From the NCBI GenBank assembly GCA_900543715.1, contig UQSX01000029.1:1-28976 (forward strand): a stretch of 28,976 nt of DNA, written 5' to 3'. The notes beneath the pieces were generated by a model. The model saw only the letters and a program-made list of their open reading frames with translations. It did not search any database and had not been told where the DNA came from. The number at the start of each line of letters is the position of its first letter. Within the stretch, counting starts at the first letter, position 1. The position numbers and the translations under genes are program-made. This DNA is from an uncultured Blautia sp. (GTDB lineage Bacteria > Bacillota > Clostridia > Lachnospirales > Lachnospiraceae). Positions 7,208 to 15,063 of this stretch are shown piece after piece.

Positions 7208-7684
7208 TTACTTATTATTAGAATTTTGCTTCAAACCATTTTTTATCCAATCCATAGGAATATCATCACTTGGATAACCAGCAATTAAAATTGCTTGAGC
7301 ATGAACACCATAGTCGCCAGTTTGAATGACAGCTTTACAACGATCACGCAGTTCATAATAGTCTGGGATGTACGGTATTTCATGGATGTTCTCTTTACCC
7401 ATCAGATTTACAATAAAGTCGTAGTCCTTATGATTAAGTTTTGGCATTAAATCTGTAATAATCGCACCCTCAAAGTCTCCGACTTCTACGATTGTTGAAA
7501 CAATATCTTGAAAACTAGGAGAGCCTGTAACAGCTTCCAAATCAAGATACTCCACATCGGGACTTAAAGGATACAATGCCTTTTCTGATGTTCCGCTCCC
7601 TGCGTCTGCAATAAAAAGCATTTCGCCATGCCGGATACTGGCAACAATGGCGGCCAGTCTTTCATTTAATATTCTTTTCTTCAC
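7208..7684 (-). CDS. RbsD/FucU-family sugar mutarotase
   Basis: A 158-residue protein of the RbsD/FucU family, which interconverts pyranose and furanose or alpha and beta forms of free sugars such as ribose and fucose in the cytosol. The catalytic His-x7-Asp arrangement is visible (RHGEMLFIADAG, His19 and Asp27), and the C-terminal YGVHAQAILIAGYPSDDIP segment lines the sugar pocket. The start is GTG at 7682-7684 with AGGAGG nine bases upstream, inside the end of the acetyltransferase gene (23-base overlap). It is the last gene of a three-gene operon with a ROK regulator and a sugar O-acetyltransferase. The sugar is not identifiable, and no kinase or transporter gene is next to it. Confidence 0.82.
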   Translation of the reverse strand: MKKRILNERLAAIVASIRHGEMLFIADAGSGTSEKALYPLSPDVEYLDLEAVTGSPSFQDIVSTIVEVGDFEGAIITDLMPKLNHKDYDFIVNLMGKENIHEIPYIPDYYELRDRCKAVIQTGDYGVHAQAILIAGYPSDDIPMDWIKNGLKQNSNNK

Positions 7685-8270
7685 GTTTCATTTCCTCCTT
7701 AATACTGTCTTGTTCTGTGATTTTACGTAATACACGACATGGATTTCCAACAGCAATTACGTTGGAGGGGATGTCTTTTGTAATAACACTTTTTGCTCCG
7801 ATCACGGTATTATCTCCGATTGTTACGCCTGGTAGTATTGTAACATCTGCACCAATCCAAACATTGCTGCCGATTGTAATTGGTTTTGCTTTTTCAAGTC
7901 CTTGATTTCGTTCTTCTGAAAGTAAAGGGTGTGTCGCCGTATACATTCCGCAGTTCGGGCCGATAAAGCAGTAGGAACCGATTTTAATTGGAGCGCCGTC
8001 CATTAAGTATGCGTTATGGTTAATAAAAGTATTATCTCCGATAAAGCAGTTATATCCATAATCGGTGTAAAAAGGCGAGAGTATGGTTGTATCTTTCCCT
8101 CTATTTGGCAAAAGAGTACCCATAATTTCTTCTCTTTTCTTTGTCATTTTAGGAGAGGTCTGATTAAGAAAATAGCATAGTTCCTCTGCATCCTCCCGCT
8201 GTTCTAACAACTCAGTATCGTTATTTGCGTCATACCAAAATCCCATTTTTAATTTTTCGCGCTCTGTCAT
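7662..8270 (-). CDS. Sugar O-acetyltransferase (maltose/galactoside acetyltransferase family)
   Basis: A 202-residue left-handed beta-helix protein. The N-terminal mac domain (KMGFWYDANNDTELLEQRE, about 8-26) and hexapeptide repeats (INHNAYLMDGAPIKIGSYCFIGPN, ITIGSNVWIGADVTILPGVTIGDNTVIGAKSVITKDIP) are typical of Maa/LacA enzymes. These move acetyl from acetyl-CoA to a sugar hydroxyl. The catalytic histidine is the one in MYTATHPL (about residue 115). The C-terminus has an extra charged tail (EEMKREEKNIK). The start overlaps the ROK stop in an ATGA, so the two are translationally coupled. Its place between a ROK regulator and a mutarotase suggests it detoxifies or marks the same sugar. Confidence 0.92.
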   Translation of the reverse strand: MTEREKLKMGFWYDANNDTELLEQREDAEELCYFLNQTSPKMTKKREEIMGTLLPNRGKDTTILSPFYTDYGYNCFIGDNTFINHNAYLMDGAPIKIGSYCFIGPNCGMYTATHPLLSEERNQGLEKAKPITIGSNVWIGADVTILPGVTIGDNTVIGAKSVITKDIPSNVIAVGNPCRVLRKITEQDSIKEEMKREEKNIK

Positions 8271-9259
8271 TTTATTACTCCTTTCAAATCCAATGCTTTC
8301 TGATACATTCCCTCAAGGTAAAAGGCATTGAAATCGCCTTCATAGATAAAAGTCGGCATATATTCATCTGGAATATATTGCGAGCAATCTTTCCTTATCC
8401 AATCTAAGCTATCTTCGCATAGCAGGTCGCCAGTTAATACAATAATTCCCGGATTTACGATAGCGATGATAGAGGTAAGGGCTTTTGAGACGAATGGACG
8501 GCAGGTGTCTTTTTCCAATAGTTCAAGTTCTTTTTTCCGCTCCACTCCATATGGCAAAAAACCAACCATACCAGCAAACTGATTTTTCCCTTTTAATATC
8601 ATTCCGGCATGAACGCTTGCGGTTCCGGGAAGAATATGAGCAGGAAAATTTGCAAGCGTAATAATTTCATCTGCTTTGCCGTACTTACTGTAATACCCAT
8701 AGGCTTTAAAGTGCATATCGTTTTCCAAATATACCGGAATGCGAAATTGCTTTTCTAATTGACGTATTATTTCAACATTCTCCAGTTCAGCAATATCACA
8801 ATGGCGTATTATGCCATTTTCCGCTATACTTGGTGTTCCTACAATGATTTGGGATATATTATTACGTTGCTTTAGTATGCTGTCTATTTCATTGGCAATT
8901 ACTGCATAATCAATAATCTCACATTTTTTTTCGATTTGTTCTATGATATTTCCGATTGCCGACAGAAGATAAAGTGTTAATGTTCTTTCTCCGTTGAGCA
9001 ATTCAAAATAAATACAAAGAAAACTTTCAAATTCTTCATTGATCTGATAGCATACGCTTTCCCTGCCTACTTCTTGTAGCCGTTTCTTCTCTCCGATAAC
9101 TTCTTTAGATTGCTCCATATCATTCAGCAGAGTGTTGCAAGTGGCTATGCTCAAACCCGTTTGCATGGAAATCTGCTGCTTGGTATATTGTCCCCCTTTC
9201 CAGAGAATTCTTTGAATTTTGTGCTTATTTATCTTTCTAATATCAGCAGAGTCTTTCAT
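8267..9259 (-). CDS. ROK-family transcriptional regulator, lacking the zinc motif
   Basis: A 330-residue protein with an N-terminal winged helix (IRKINKHKIQRILWKGGQYTKQQISMQTGLSIATCNTLLND, about 6-46) and a ROK/actin-like sugar-binding domain. The ENDMHFKAYG segment (about 180-189) matches the ROK 'END.n' sugar-contact strand. The usual ROK zinc motif after E-x-G-H (C-x-C-G-x2-G-C-x-E) is not present, so the second half is degenerate and it is unlikely to be a sugar kinase. The ATG at 9257-9259 has AAGGAGGAACGAT before it. The open frame upstream of that crosses the operator and is not coding. The perfect palindrome at 9271-9291 makes autoregulation likely. Confidence 0.85.
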   Translation of the reverse strand: MKDSADIRKINKHKIQRILWKGGQYTKQQISMQTGLSIATCNTLLNDMEQSKEVIGEKKRLQEVGRESVCYQINEEFESFLCIYFELLNGERTLTLYLLSAIGNIIEQIEKKCEIIDYAVIANEIDSILKQRNNISQIIVGTPSIAENGIIRHCDIAELENVEIIRQLEKQFRIPVYLENDMHFKAYGYYSKYGKADEIITLANFPAHILPGTASVHAGMILKGKNQFAGMVGFLPYGVERKKELELLEKDTCRPFVSKALTSIIAIVNPGIIVLTGDLLCEDSLDWIRKDCSQYIPDEYMPTFIYEGDFNAFYLEGMYQKALDLKGVIK

Positions 9260-9270
9260 ATCGTTCCTCC

Positions 9271-9306
9271 TTATTATAACTGTTATAATAACACTTATAT
9301 TATAAG
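9271..9306 (-). promoter_or_regulatory. Palindromic operator of the ROK-acetyltransferase-RbsD operon
   Basis: TTATTATAAC-T-GTTATAATAA (9271-9291) is a perfect 21-base palindrome beginning 12 bases before the ROK start codon. Two bases further upstream, CTTATA-T-TATAAG (9294-9306) is a second, 13-base perfect palindrome with the same TTATAA core. Both contain TATAAT-like hexamers on the minus strand, so the promoter -10 probably lies within an operator half. This is the layout of a self-repressing regulator. Confidence 0.75.
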
Positions 9307-9395
9307 AGTTCAAGAGGGAATGTGTTATTTCTGCTACCCATGGGCTATCCTAATGTAAGTGCTGTCCCTTGAGGTCTGTTTCCGGAATTGGACCA

Positions 9396-9457
9396 AAAGA
9401 GAAAGCTGGTGAACTTCACATACAGATTTCTGTGTGAAGTCCACCAGCTTTCTCTTT
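9396..9457 (-). terminator. Long hairpin terminator downstream of iadA
   Basis: AAAGAGAAAGCTGGTG.ACTTCACA..CAGA (9396-9426) pairs with 9429-9457 over about 29 positions, with one mismatch and a two-base bulge. It begins one base after the iadA stop codon in the leftward direction and is followed there by TTTT. It is longer than a usual terminator but sits where one is expected. Confidence 0.7.
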
Positions 9458-9458
9458 C

Positions 9459-10652
9459 TCAAGCCTTTTCAAAAGTTCCAAATATCTGCTGCTTTCCGTC
9501 TCTTACCATGACCTGTCCTTTTGCCATAACAGTCTTAAGCTCTAAGCGGTCTTCTGACAGAAGACAGATATCAGCGTCAAAGCCTTCTTTTATCCGACCT
9601 TTGCCATGGAGTTTTAAAATAGAAGCAGGGTTGGAGGTGATTCCTTTCACTGCAATTTCCAGAGGGATTCCCTCTTTTTGTACACACTCCCGTACTTCTT
9701 TTAACAGGCAGGAAGCTTTTCCAATCCCGATTCCCTGATACTTGCCTTTTTCATTAAATACGGGCATACTGCCCTGACCGTCTGAAGAGATCGTGAACCG
9801 GTCACTGGAAATGCCAAGGTCAAGGAGACGGCAGATTCCTTTGCATACCCGGACCTCATCACAGATTGTTTCCCAGTAATCAATGTCCTCATTGCCGGTG
9901 AAATCAATAGTTCCCCCTTTCTTTGCAAAGTCCAGACAGGCCTCAAAAAGTGAGGCATTGCGGTTTACGTGGGTAGGCAAAAACTGAGATGGGGGAATCT
10001 CTGTCTCATGGACCACCTGCTGGATCAGATCCAGCCTGCGGGGGCTGTCTCCAAGGTGAACATTAACGATCCCGGCCTTGCCAGAGAGCATTCCGGCCAC
10101 ACGGGCGTCTGCTGCGATCCGGGCAAATTCCTGGAAGGAAGGCTGGGAGGAACGATGGTCGGAGATGGCAATTTCTCCCACGCCGATCACTTTGTCCAGC
10201 ATCATGATGTCCTTCATCAGACTGTCGGTCAGTGTATGGACCGGAACCTGATACGAACCGGTATAGGCGAAAGTAGTAATACCTTCGTTTTCCAGACCAT
10301 GTGCTTTAGCCAGCAGAGCAGTCATATCTCTGCCTACGCCGTCTGTGCCGATACAGCCGACTACGGTGGTGATACCGTTGAGGATAAGATCTTTAAGGGA
10401 AGCCTCCGGGGTTCTGGTGTGAAATCCACCTTCGCCGCTGCCTCCCAGGATATGCTCATGACTGTCGATAAATCCGGGAAGGGCAGCCATTCCTTCTCCA
10501 TTGATTTCCTGTACTTCTATACTTCCTCCGAAATCTGCTTTTAGTTTTTCACCAACTGCGGCAATCTTACTGCCCAGGATCAGAATATCCTTTATTCCTG
10601 CATATTCCGGCTGGTAAACTTTTGCATTTCTGATAATCGTTACCATTGACAT
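9459..10652 (-). CDS. iadA: Beta-aspartyl (isoaspartyl) dipeptidase
   Basis: A 397-residue amidohydrolase close to the 390 residues of E. coli IadA, which hydrolyses isoAsp-X dipeptides arising from damaged proteins. Visible marks are the metal ligands His65 and His67 in GFIDSHEHILGGSGEGGF, IAISDHRSSQ (about 161-170), a His in VNVHLGDSP, a His in PTHVNRN, and the late Asp in ISSDGQGS. Where E. coli IadA has the metal-bridging carboxylated lysine (recalled as Lys162 before AISDHR), this protein has VGEIAISDHR with Glu160, so the bridge may be a glutamate. The gene follows a YfcC-type carrier by 49 bases, suggesting import and cleavage of isoaspartyl dipeptides. Confidence 0.9.
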   Translation of the reverse strand: MSMVTIIRNAKVYQPEYAGIKDILILGSKIAAVGEKLKADFGGSIEVQEINGEGMAALPGFIDSHEHILGGSGEGGFHTRTPEASLKDLILNGITTVVGCIGTDGVGRDMTALLAKAHGLENEGITTFAYTGSYQVPVHTLTDSLMKDIMMLDKVIGVGEIAISDHRSSQPSFQEFARIAADARVAGMLSGKAGIVNVHLGDSPRRLDLIQQVVHETEIPPSQFLPTHVNRNASLFEACLDFAKKGGTIDFTGNEDIDYWETICDEVRVCKGICRLLDLGISSDRFTISSDGQGSMPVFNEKGKYQGIGIGKASCLLKEVRECVQKEGIPLEIAVKGITSNPASILKLHGKGRIKEGFDADICLLSEDRLELKTVMAKGQVMVRDGKQQIFGTFEKA

Positions 10653-10701
10653 ATCGGTACCTGCTTTCCTTATATTAATATTCTGCCGCGAATCAGAAGT
10701 T

Positions 10702-12447
10702 TTACTGAAGATTCACGGCCACAGCAACTGCTATGATGATCGTACCCATGATGAAGAAAAATGTCTGCATTTTAATGGCGAATTTCGCCCATTTTCCCCA
10801 TTCGATCCTGGCAACACCCAGAACGCCGATAAGGCTGGCAGATACCGGAGTAAAGGCATCTACAAAGCCTGCACCCATCTGGTATGCCAGGACGGCAATC
10901 TGACGGGGCACGCCTACCAGGTCGGCTAAAGGAGCCATAATAGGCATTGTCAGAGCTGCCTGACCGGAGTTAGAGGTTACCACCAGGTTAAACAGACTCT
11001 GGAAGATATACATAGACCATGCGCCGATAAAGGCTGGCACGCCTTCCAGAACAGTGCCGATACCATAGAGGACGGTGTTCAGTGTAGAAGGTGTGTTGGC
11101 GTCAGAACCGCCCAGTACCAGAAGGATTCCCTGAGCCATACCAACGACCACTGCAGTACCTGCCAGGTCTGATACGCCTCCCTGGAAGGCAGAGGCCATT
11201 CCGTTTATGGTCATGCCGTTCAGCTTGAAGATGATCGCAATGACACCGGCTACAAATCCCATAACAAAAAACTGGGAGGCGATTTCCGGAATATAGAAGC
11301 CTTTCTGAGTAACGCCCCAGATAATCCAGATCAGTACGGCAAGCATTTCGATAAGGATTAGTTTGTGGCCCAGATTGAATTCTCTTTCTTCTTCCGGTAC
11401 AGCATCCATACGGTCACGGAAATAAGCGTCTCCTGTATATACCACAGAACTTTCCGGGGTTTTCCGGATGCGCTCTGCATATACCATCATAAACCCGGCA
11501 GAAGCCAGAGTTACCACAAACCACATCACCAGACGGAAATTAGCGCCGGAGAGTACAGGAACCCCTGCAATACCCTGGGCAACAGCCACAGAAAAAGGAC
11601 TCATCCAGGAAACTGCATTTCCTACCTGAGAGGCCACATAAGTTACTGTTACGGCTACAATGGAGTCATAACCAAGTGCAATAACAAAAGGAACCATGAT
11701 CATGGCAAAGGGAATACATTCCTCCGCCATACCAAAAGTAGCTCCTCCAAGGGAAAACAAGATAAAGAGAAGTGGAAGAGCCAGACGTTCCAAGCCCTTT
11801 GTAGTTTTTATAAATGCATAGATACCTGCGTCTATAGCGCCAGTCTTCATAATAATGCCAAAGGCGCCTCCCACTACCAGGATCAGAGCACAGATGCCGA
11901 TGGCGGAGCCGGAACGGTCACCAGTTACCAGACCTTCAAATACATAATTCAGAAATCCAAAGCCGCCGAAATCTTCAGTTCCCCAGATACCTGCGGTTTT
12001 ATGAAGTTTCTTACTGGTATCATAGAAATCTTCCCCATAGCGGGCATACATTTCATCATCGCTGATGCCTGCCGCGTCCAGGTCTTCCTGAGTCCAGGCA
12101 GAAGAATCTGTTTCCAGAAGGGCTGCCAGAGCTTCCGTGTCTACTTCCATCTCTTCCAGGGCAGAAGGATCCTGGCTGATGTCAGTGAGAGCTTCTTTTA
12201 CAAAATCTGTATCCAGATTATAGCTGTATCGGAAAGTCTCTGCCATCAGTACCGTTCTTTCGGCAATCTCTCCATTGGAATCTGTATACTCGATGGTATG
12301 GGTGCTGAATTTTCCTGCCGGCACTAAAAATGTGAGAATCCAGCAGAAAACTACCACGAAAAAGATAATCGCGTAGGTATGGGGAGTTTTTAGCTTTGTC
12401 AGGTCCCTTTTTACCGGAGCCGCTCCCCTTTTTTTCTTAAATGACAT
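10702..12447 (-). CDS. YfcC-family (C4-dicarboxylate/amino-acid or dipeptide) carrier
   Basis: A 581-residue integral membrane protein. After a basic N-terminus and one membrane helix (TYAIIFFVVVFCWILTFLVPAG, about 24-45) comes a long hydrophilic, very acidic stretch (about 55-165), and then about ten to twelve hydrophobic segments. AEECIPFAMIMVPFVIALGYDS, TSNSGQAALTMPIMAPLADLVGV and FTPVSASLIGVLGVARIEWGKW are typical of the YfcC/ArsB-NhaD-like ion-transporter superfamily. Family members move dicarboxylates, amino acids or short peptides. The acidic loop makes it longer than the roughly 500 residues I expect. It is the first gene of an operon with iadA, so an isoaspartyl or other short peptide substrate is likely but inferred. 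Confidence 0.85.
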   Translation of the reverse strand: MSFKKKRGAAPVKRDLTKLKTPHTYAIIFFVVVFCWILTFLVPAGKFSTHTIEYTDSNGEIAERTVLMAETFRYSYNLDTDFVKEALTDISQDPSALEEMEVDTEALAALLETDSSAWTQEDLDAAGISDDEMYARYGEDFYDTSKKLHKTAGIWGTEDFGGFGFLNYVFEGLVTGDRSGSAIGICALILVVGGAFGIIMKTGAIDAGIYAFIKTTKGLERLALPLLFILFSLGGATFGMAEECIPFAMIMVPFVIALGYDSIVAVTVTYVASQVGNAVSWMSPFSVAVAQGIAGVPVLSGANFRLVMWFVVTLASAGFMMVYAERIRKTPESSVVYTGDAYFRDRMDAVPEEEREFNLGHKLILIEMLAVLIWIIWGVTQKGFYIPEIASQFFVMGFVAGVIAIIFKLNGMTINGMASAFQGGVSDLAGTAVVVGMAQGILLVLGGSDANTPSTLNTVLYGIGTVLEGVPAFIGAWSMYIFQSLFNLVVTSNSGQAALTMPIMAPLADLVGVPRQIAVLAYQMGAGFVDAFTPVSASLIGVLGVARIEWGKWAKFAIKMQTFFFIMGTIIIAVAVAVNLQ

Positions 12448-12481
12448 GATAAATGTCCCCTTTCTCTAAAAATGCATTAAT

Positions 12482-12510
12482 ATAATACATGATTGCATAA
12501 AGATACACAA
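12482..12510 (-). promoter_or_regulatory. Promoter of the yfcC-iadA operon
   Basis: On the minus strand, TTGTGT (12505-12510), a 17-base spacer, then TATTAT (12482-12487). The AAGGGGACA ribosome-binding site of the carrier gene follows about 20 bases later. The promoter lies just downstream of the cbi operon terminator, so the two operons are insulated. Confidence 0.6.
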
Positions 12511-12530
12511 CTGTTATTTTCTGGTTTCAG

Positions 12531-12588
12531 CAAAAAAATACCCGGATAATTCAACACAGTCTTTTGGCTGTGCTGAGTTATCCGGGTA
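12531..12588 (-). terminator. Rho-independent terminator of the cbiMNQ-cbiOK operon
   Basis: TACCCGGATAATTCAACACAG (12539-12559) pairs with CTGTGCTGAGTTATCCGGGTA (12568-12588), with two mismatches and an 8-base loop. Leftward it is followed by a T7 tract (A7 at 12532-12538 on the plus strand). It begins 22 bases after the fusion gene's stop codon. Confidence 0.92.
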
Positions 12589-12610
12589 TTGTCAGAATTT
12601 TTCCTGGCGT

Positions 12611-14275
12611 TTACATCTCTGCGGCAGTTCTCAGGTGTTCTACCAGCAGGCTGCGGATTCCAGTATATTCGCCAAGTCCCTTTATCACTGGCTCCACTTC
12701 AAAACCGGCAGCTTTAAACTGGCTGTACCAGGAATCTGGATCGTCTCCGGCCATATCATTTTTGGCATGGTCTCCGGCTACGATCATAAAGGGAGCCAGC
12801 ACTACTTTAGAAGGATTGTATTCTTTCACCATCCGCATCAGACTTTCCATAGAAGGATAGGCTTCCACTGTGCCAAGGAAAATGTTTTTATAGCCTTTAT
12901 CCTTGAAAGTATAATCCAGAGCGGCATAGATAGAGTTGGCATAATGAGTGGTACCGTGGCCCATAAGTACCAGCACCTGATCCTGGGCAAGGTCAGAAAA
13001 TTCATCGGCAATTGCCTGAATCACTGCCAGATTGTCTTCTGCACTGGTCAGGAGAGGGTCGCCGAAAGAGATGGAATGGAAATCGTTGCGGTAAGCCAGG
13101 GCGTCTTCTTTCATCAGATCATTTTCGATACCATTTATAACATGAGTAGGCTGTACCAGAACATCGGTGATCCCGTCCTTTTTCATCTGCTCCATGGCTT
13201 CACGGACATTGAATACATGGACATTGTCTCGCTCTTTCAGTTTTTTAATGATCATTTTGCTGGTCCATGCCCGGTAAAGAGCGTAGTCGGGAAAGGCTTC
13301 CTGCATATCCCTTTCAATAGCGTCAATCGTGATTTCTCTGGTGTTGTTGTGGCTGGTGCCGAAGCTTACAGCCAGAATGGCTTTTTTTGTTTCTGCTGTC
13401 ACTGGTTTCTTTCCTCCGTAATGTGGGTTTAATTTTATTTCTTCTATATATTGCTCCAGGGTCTTTAAGTTCCTGGGAATTTCAAGGGATGCTTTCAGGA
13501 TGCCTTTTCTGCACAGACTTTCAAAAAGCTCCAGAACTGCAGGAGGTTCCAGATTTGTCTGGCTCAGGATCCGTTTATTGGAAAAGACCTGGCTGGGAGA
13601 ACCGTGAAGGAGAACTTTTCCCTCATGGAAAAGTATCACTTCATCTGCCCACTCATAGGCATAATCTACATCATGGGTAGCCATAAGAACGGTAATTCCT
13701 GCTTCTGTCATCTGGTCTACAATATGGTTTACCATCTGGGTATGCTTTGGATCCAGGGCCGCTGCCGGCTCGTCCAGGATAATGATATCCGGATGCATGA
13801 CCAGGATATCTGCAATGGAGACCTGCTTTTTCTGTCCGCCGCTTAAAGCGTGGGTAGGCTTATGCCGGAAAGGAGTGATCTCCAGATAATCGATGACTTT
13901 CTCCACCTCTTTTTTTGCCTCTTCGGGAGAAACGCCGAGATTCAGGATGCCAAAAGAGATTTCCTGGTAGACACTGGCAGAGAAAAGCTGGTTATCCGGG
14001 TCCTGAAAGACGATGCCCACTTTGCTCCTCAGATCCAGAAGGCTTTTTTTGTCGTAGGCATATTCCTTTCCTTTAAAAAACAGATGCCCTTTCTGAGGCT
14101 TTAAAATCCCTGTACAGCAGAGGAAAAAGGTGGATTTTCCACTGCCGTTGGCTCCCATAACGGCTATCTTTTGACCTTTTTTTATTTCCAGAGACAGTCC
14201 ATTGAGAGAATGGCTGTTGTCATCGTCATAAGAATAATAAAGGTTCTCTGCTTTTAAGATAATATCTTGATTCAT
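12611..14275 (-). CDS. cbiO-cbiK: Fusion: cobalt ECF transporter ATPase (CbiO) + anaerobic sirohydrochlorin cobaltochelatase (CbiK)
   Basis: A 554-residue protein with two complete parts. Residues 1-280 are an ECF ATPase: Walker A GANGSGKST (41-49), Q-loop FQDPDNQ, signature LSGGQ (144-148), Walker B ILDEP (167-171) and switch His201. Residues about 298-554 are a class II chelatase: AVSFGTSHNNT start, QPTHVINGIE, His440 in LMGHGTTHYAN, Glu471 in GTVEAYPS and His503 in VAGDHAKND, the expected cobalt/tetrapyrrole ligands of CbiK. The linker has no stop or frameshift. The ATG at 14273-14275 overlaps the cbiQ stop in an ATGA, with GGAGGAG nine bases upstream; the upstream ATG at 14293 lies in that site. 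Cobalt import and insertion into sirohydrochlorin are thus on one chain. Confidence 0.93.
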   Translation of the reverse strand: MNQDIILKAENLYYSYDDDNSHSLNGLSLEIKKGQKIAVMGANGSGKSTFFLCCTGILKPQKGHLFFKGKEYAYDKKSLLDLRSKVGIVFQDPDNQLFSASVYQEISFGILNLGVSPEEAKKEVEKVIDYLEITPFRHKPTHALSGGQKKQVSIADILVMHPDIIILDEPAAALDPKHTQMVNHIVDQMTEAGITVLMATHDVDYAYEWADEVILFHEGKVLLHGSPSQVFSNKRILSQTNLEPPAVLELFESLCRKGILKASLEIPRNLKTLEQYIEEIKLNPHYGGKKPVTAETKKAILAVSFGTSHNNTREITIDAIERDMQEAFPDYALYRAWTSKMIIKKLKERDNVHVFNVREAMEQMKKDGITDVLVQPTHVINGIENDLMKEDALAYRNDFHSISFGDPLLTSAEDNLAVIQAIADEFSDLAQDQVLVLMGHGTTHYANSIYAALDYTFKDKGYKNIFLGTVEAYPSMESLMRMVKEYNPSKVVLAPFMIVAGDHAKNDMAGDDPDSWYSQFKAAGFEVEPVIKGLGEYTGIRSLLVEHLRTAAEM

Positions 14276-15048
14276 GAGAAAAATCTCCTCCATAAGGCAA
14301 AAATGAAAAGTGCAGTATCAAAGACGGCGATAGCGGCAATGATTTTTTTTCTGGGAGGCTGATTCTCTGACAGCACCTGAATTCTGCCATCGTAACACCG
14401 GGCTTCCATAGAGTCATAAAGTTTATTGGAGCGGGAGATAGCCCGCATCATAAGTACAGAGCCCAGCAGCCCGAAAGACTTTAAAGAAGTCCTGTAATCT
14501 TTATTTCCAAGACGGCAGTTCTGGGATGTGGTAATAGCAGAAGCTGTGTTCAGGAGAATAAAAATAAAACGATAGATCAGCAGCATCAGCTCAATAAGAA
14601 GACCAGGGCAGTGGAGTTTTCCCAGTACTTCCAGAATATCCGGCATAGGAGTGGTAAAGGACAGAAAATACAGGCAGGATACAGCTCCCAAGGCTGTCAG
14701 GATCAGCTGTACTGCATAAAAAAAAGAATCGGTACTTGCCGTCACATACCAGCTGCCGATTGGAATCGCAAAAAGATCCAGAGGGGCTTTTTTGATATTA
14801 AACATGATCGCTATTGTGCTTAGAAATAAAAAAGCCAGTGGTACAGTGAGAAACCTCAGATAACGGAAAACAGGGACCCCGCCTTTCCATACAGCAAGAA
14901 TCCCTGTCACAGCTAAAACAATACATGCCACTGCAATGGAACGACTCATTACACAAATGCAAAGTGTAATCACTGCAAAGGCAAATTTTTCACCGGCATT
15001 TTCATAGCGAAGCTTTGAATTATAACAGAGCTTGTCTATGGTAATCAC
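14272..15048 (-). CDS. cbiQ: Energy-coupling factor transmembrane protein CbiQ
   Basis: A 258-residue membrane protein, the T component of the cobalt ECF transporter. Four to six hydrophobic segments are visible (for example FAVITLCICVMSRSIAVACIVLAV, FLTVPLAFLFLSTIAIMF, LIELMLLIYRFIFILLNTASAI and a C-terminal IIAAIAVFDTALFIFALW). The SMEARCYDG motif (about residues 217-225) corresponds to the A-R-G coupling helices that contact CbiO. The start is GTG at 15046-15048, with AAGGAG seven bases before it. It lies 15 bases after cbiN and overlaps the cbiO-cbiK start by four bases. Confidence 0.92.
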   Translation of the reverse strand: MITIDKLCYNSKLRYENAGEKFAFAVITLCICVMSRSIAVACIVLAVTGILAVWKGGVPVFRYLRFLTVPLAFLFLSTIAIMFNIKKAPLDLFAIPIGSWYVTASTDSFFYAVQLILTALGAVSCLYFLSFTTPMPDILEVLGKLHCPGLLIELMLLIYRFIFILLNTASAITTSQNCRLGNKDYRTSLKSFGLLGSVLMMRAISRSNKLYDSMEARCYDGRIQVLSENQPPRKKIIAAIAVFDTALFIFALWRRFFS

Positions 15049-15063
15049 GGGAAACTCCTTCCT

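Noticed and set aside
11365..12327. A 320-codon plus-strand frame within the YfcC gene
   Set aside because: It is the antisense shadow of a clear membrane protein; its predicted residues are low-complexity and fit no family.
12635..13432. A 265-codon plus-strand frame under the cbiO-cbiK fusion
   Set aside because: Antisense shadow; the opposite strand has conserved chelatase ligands and coupling to cbiQ.
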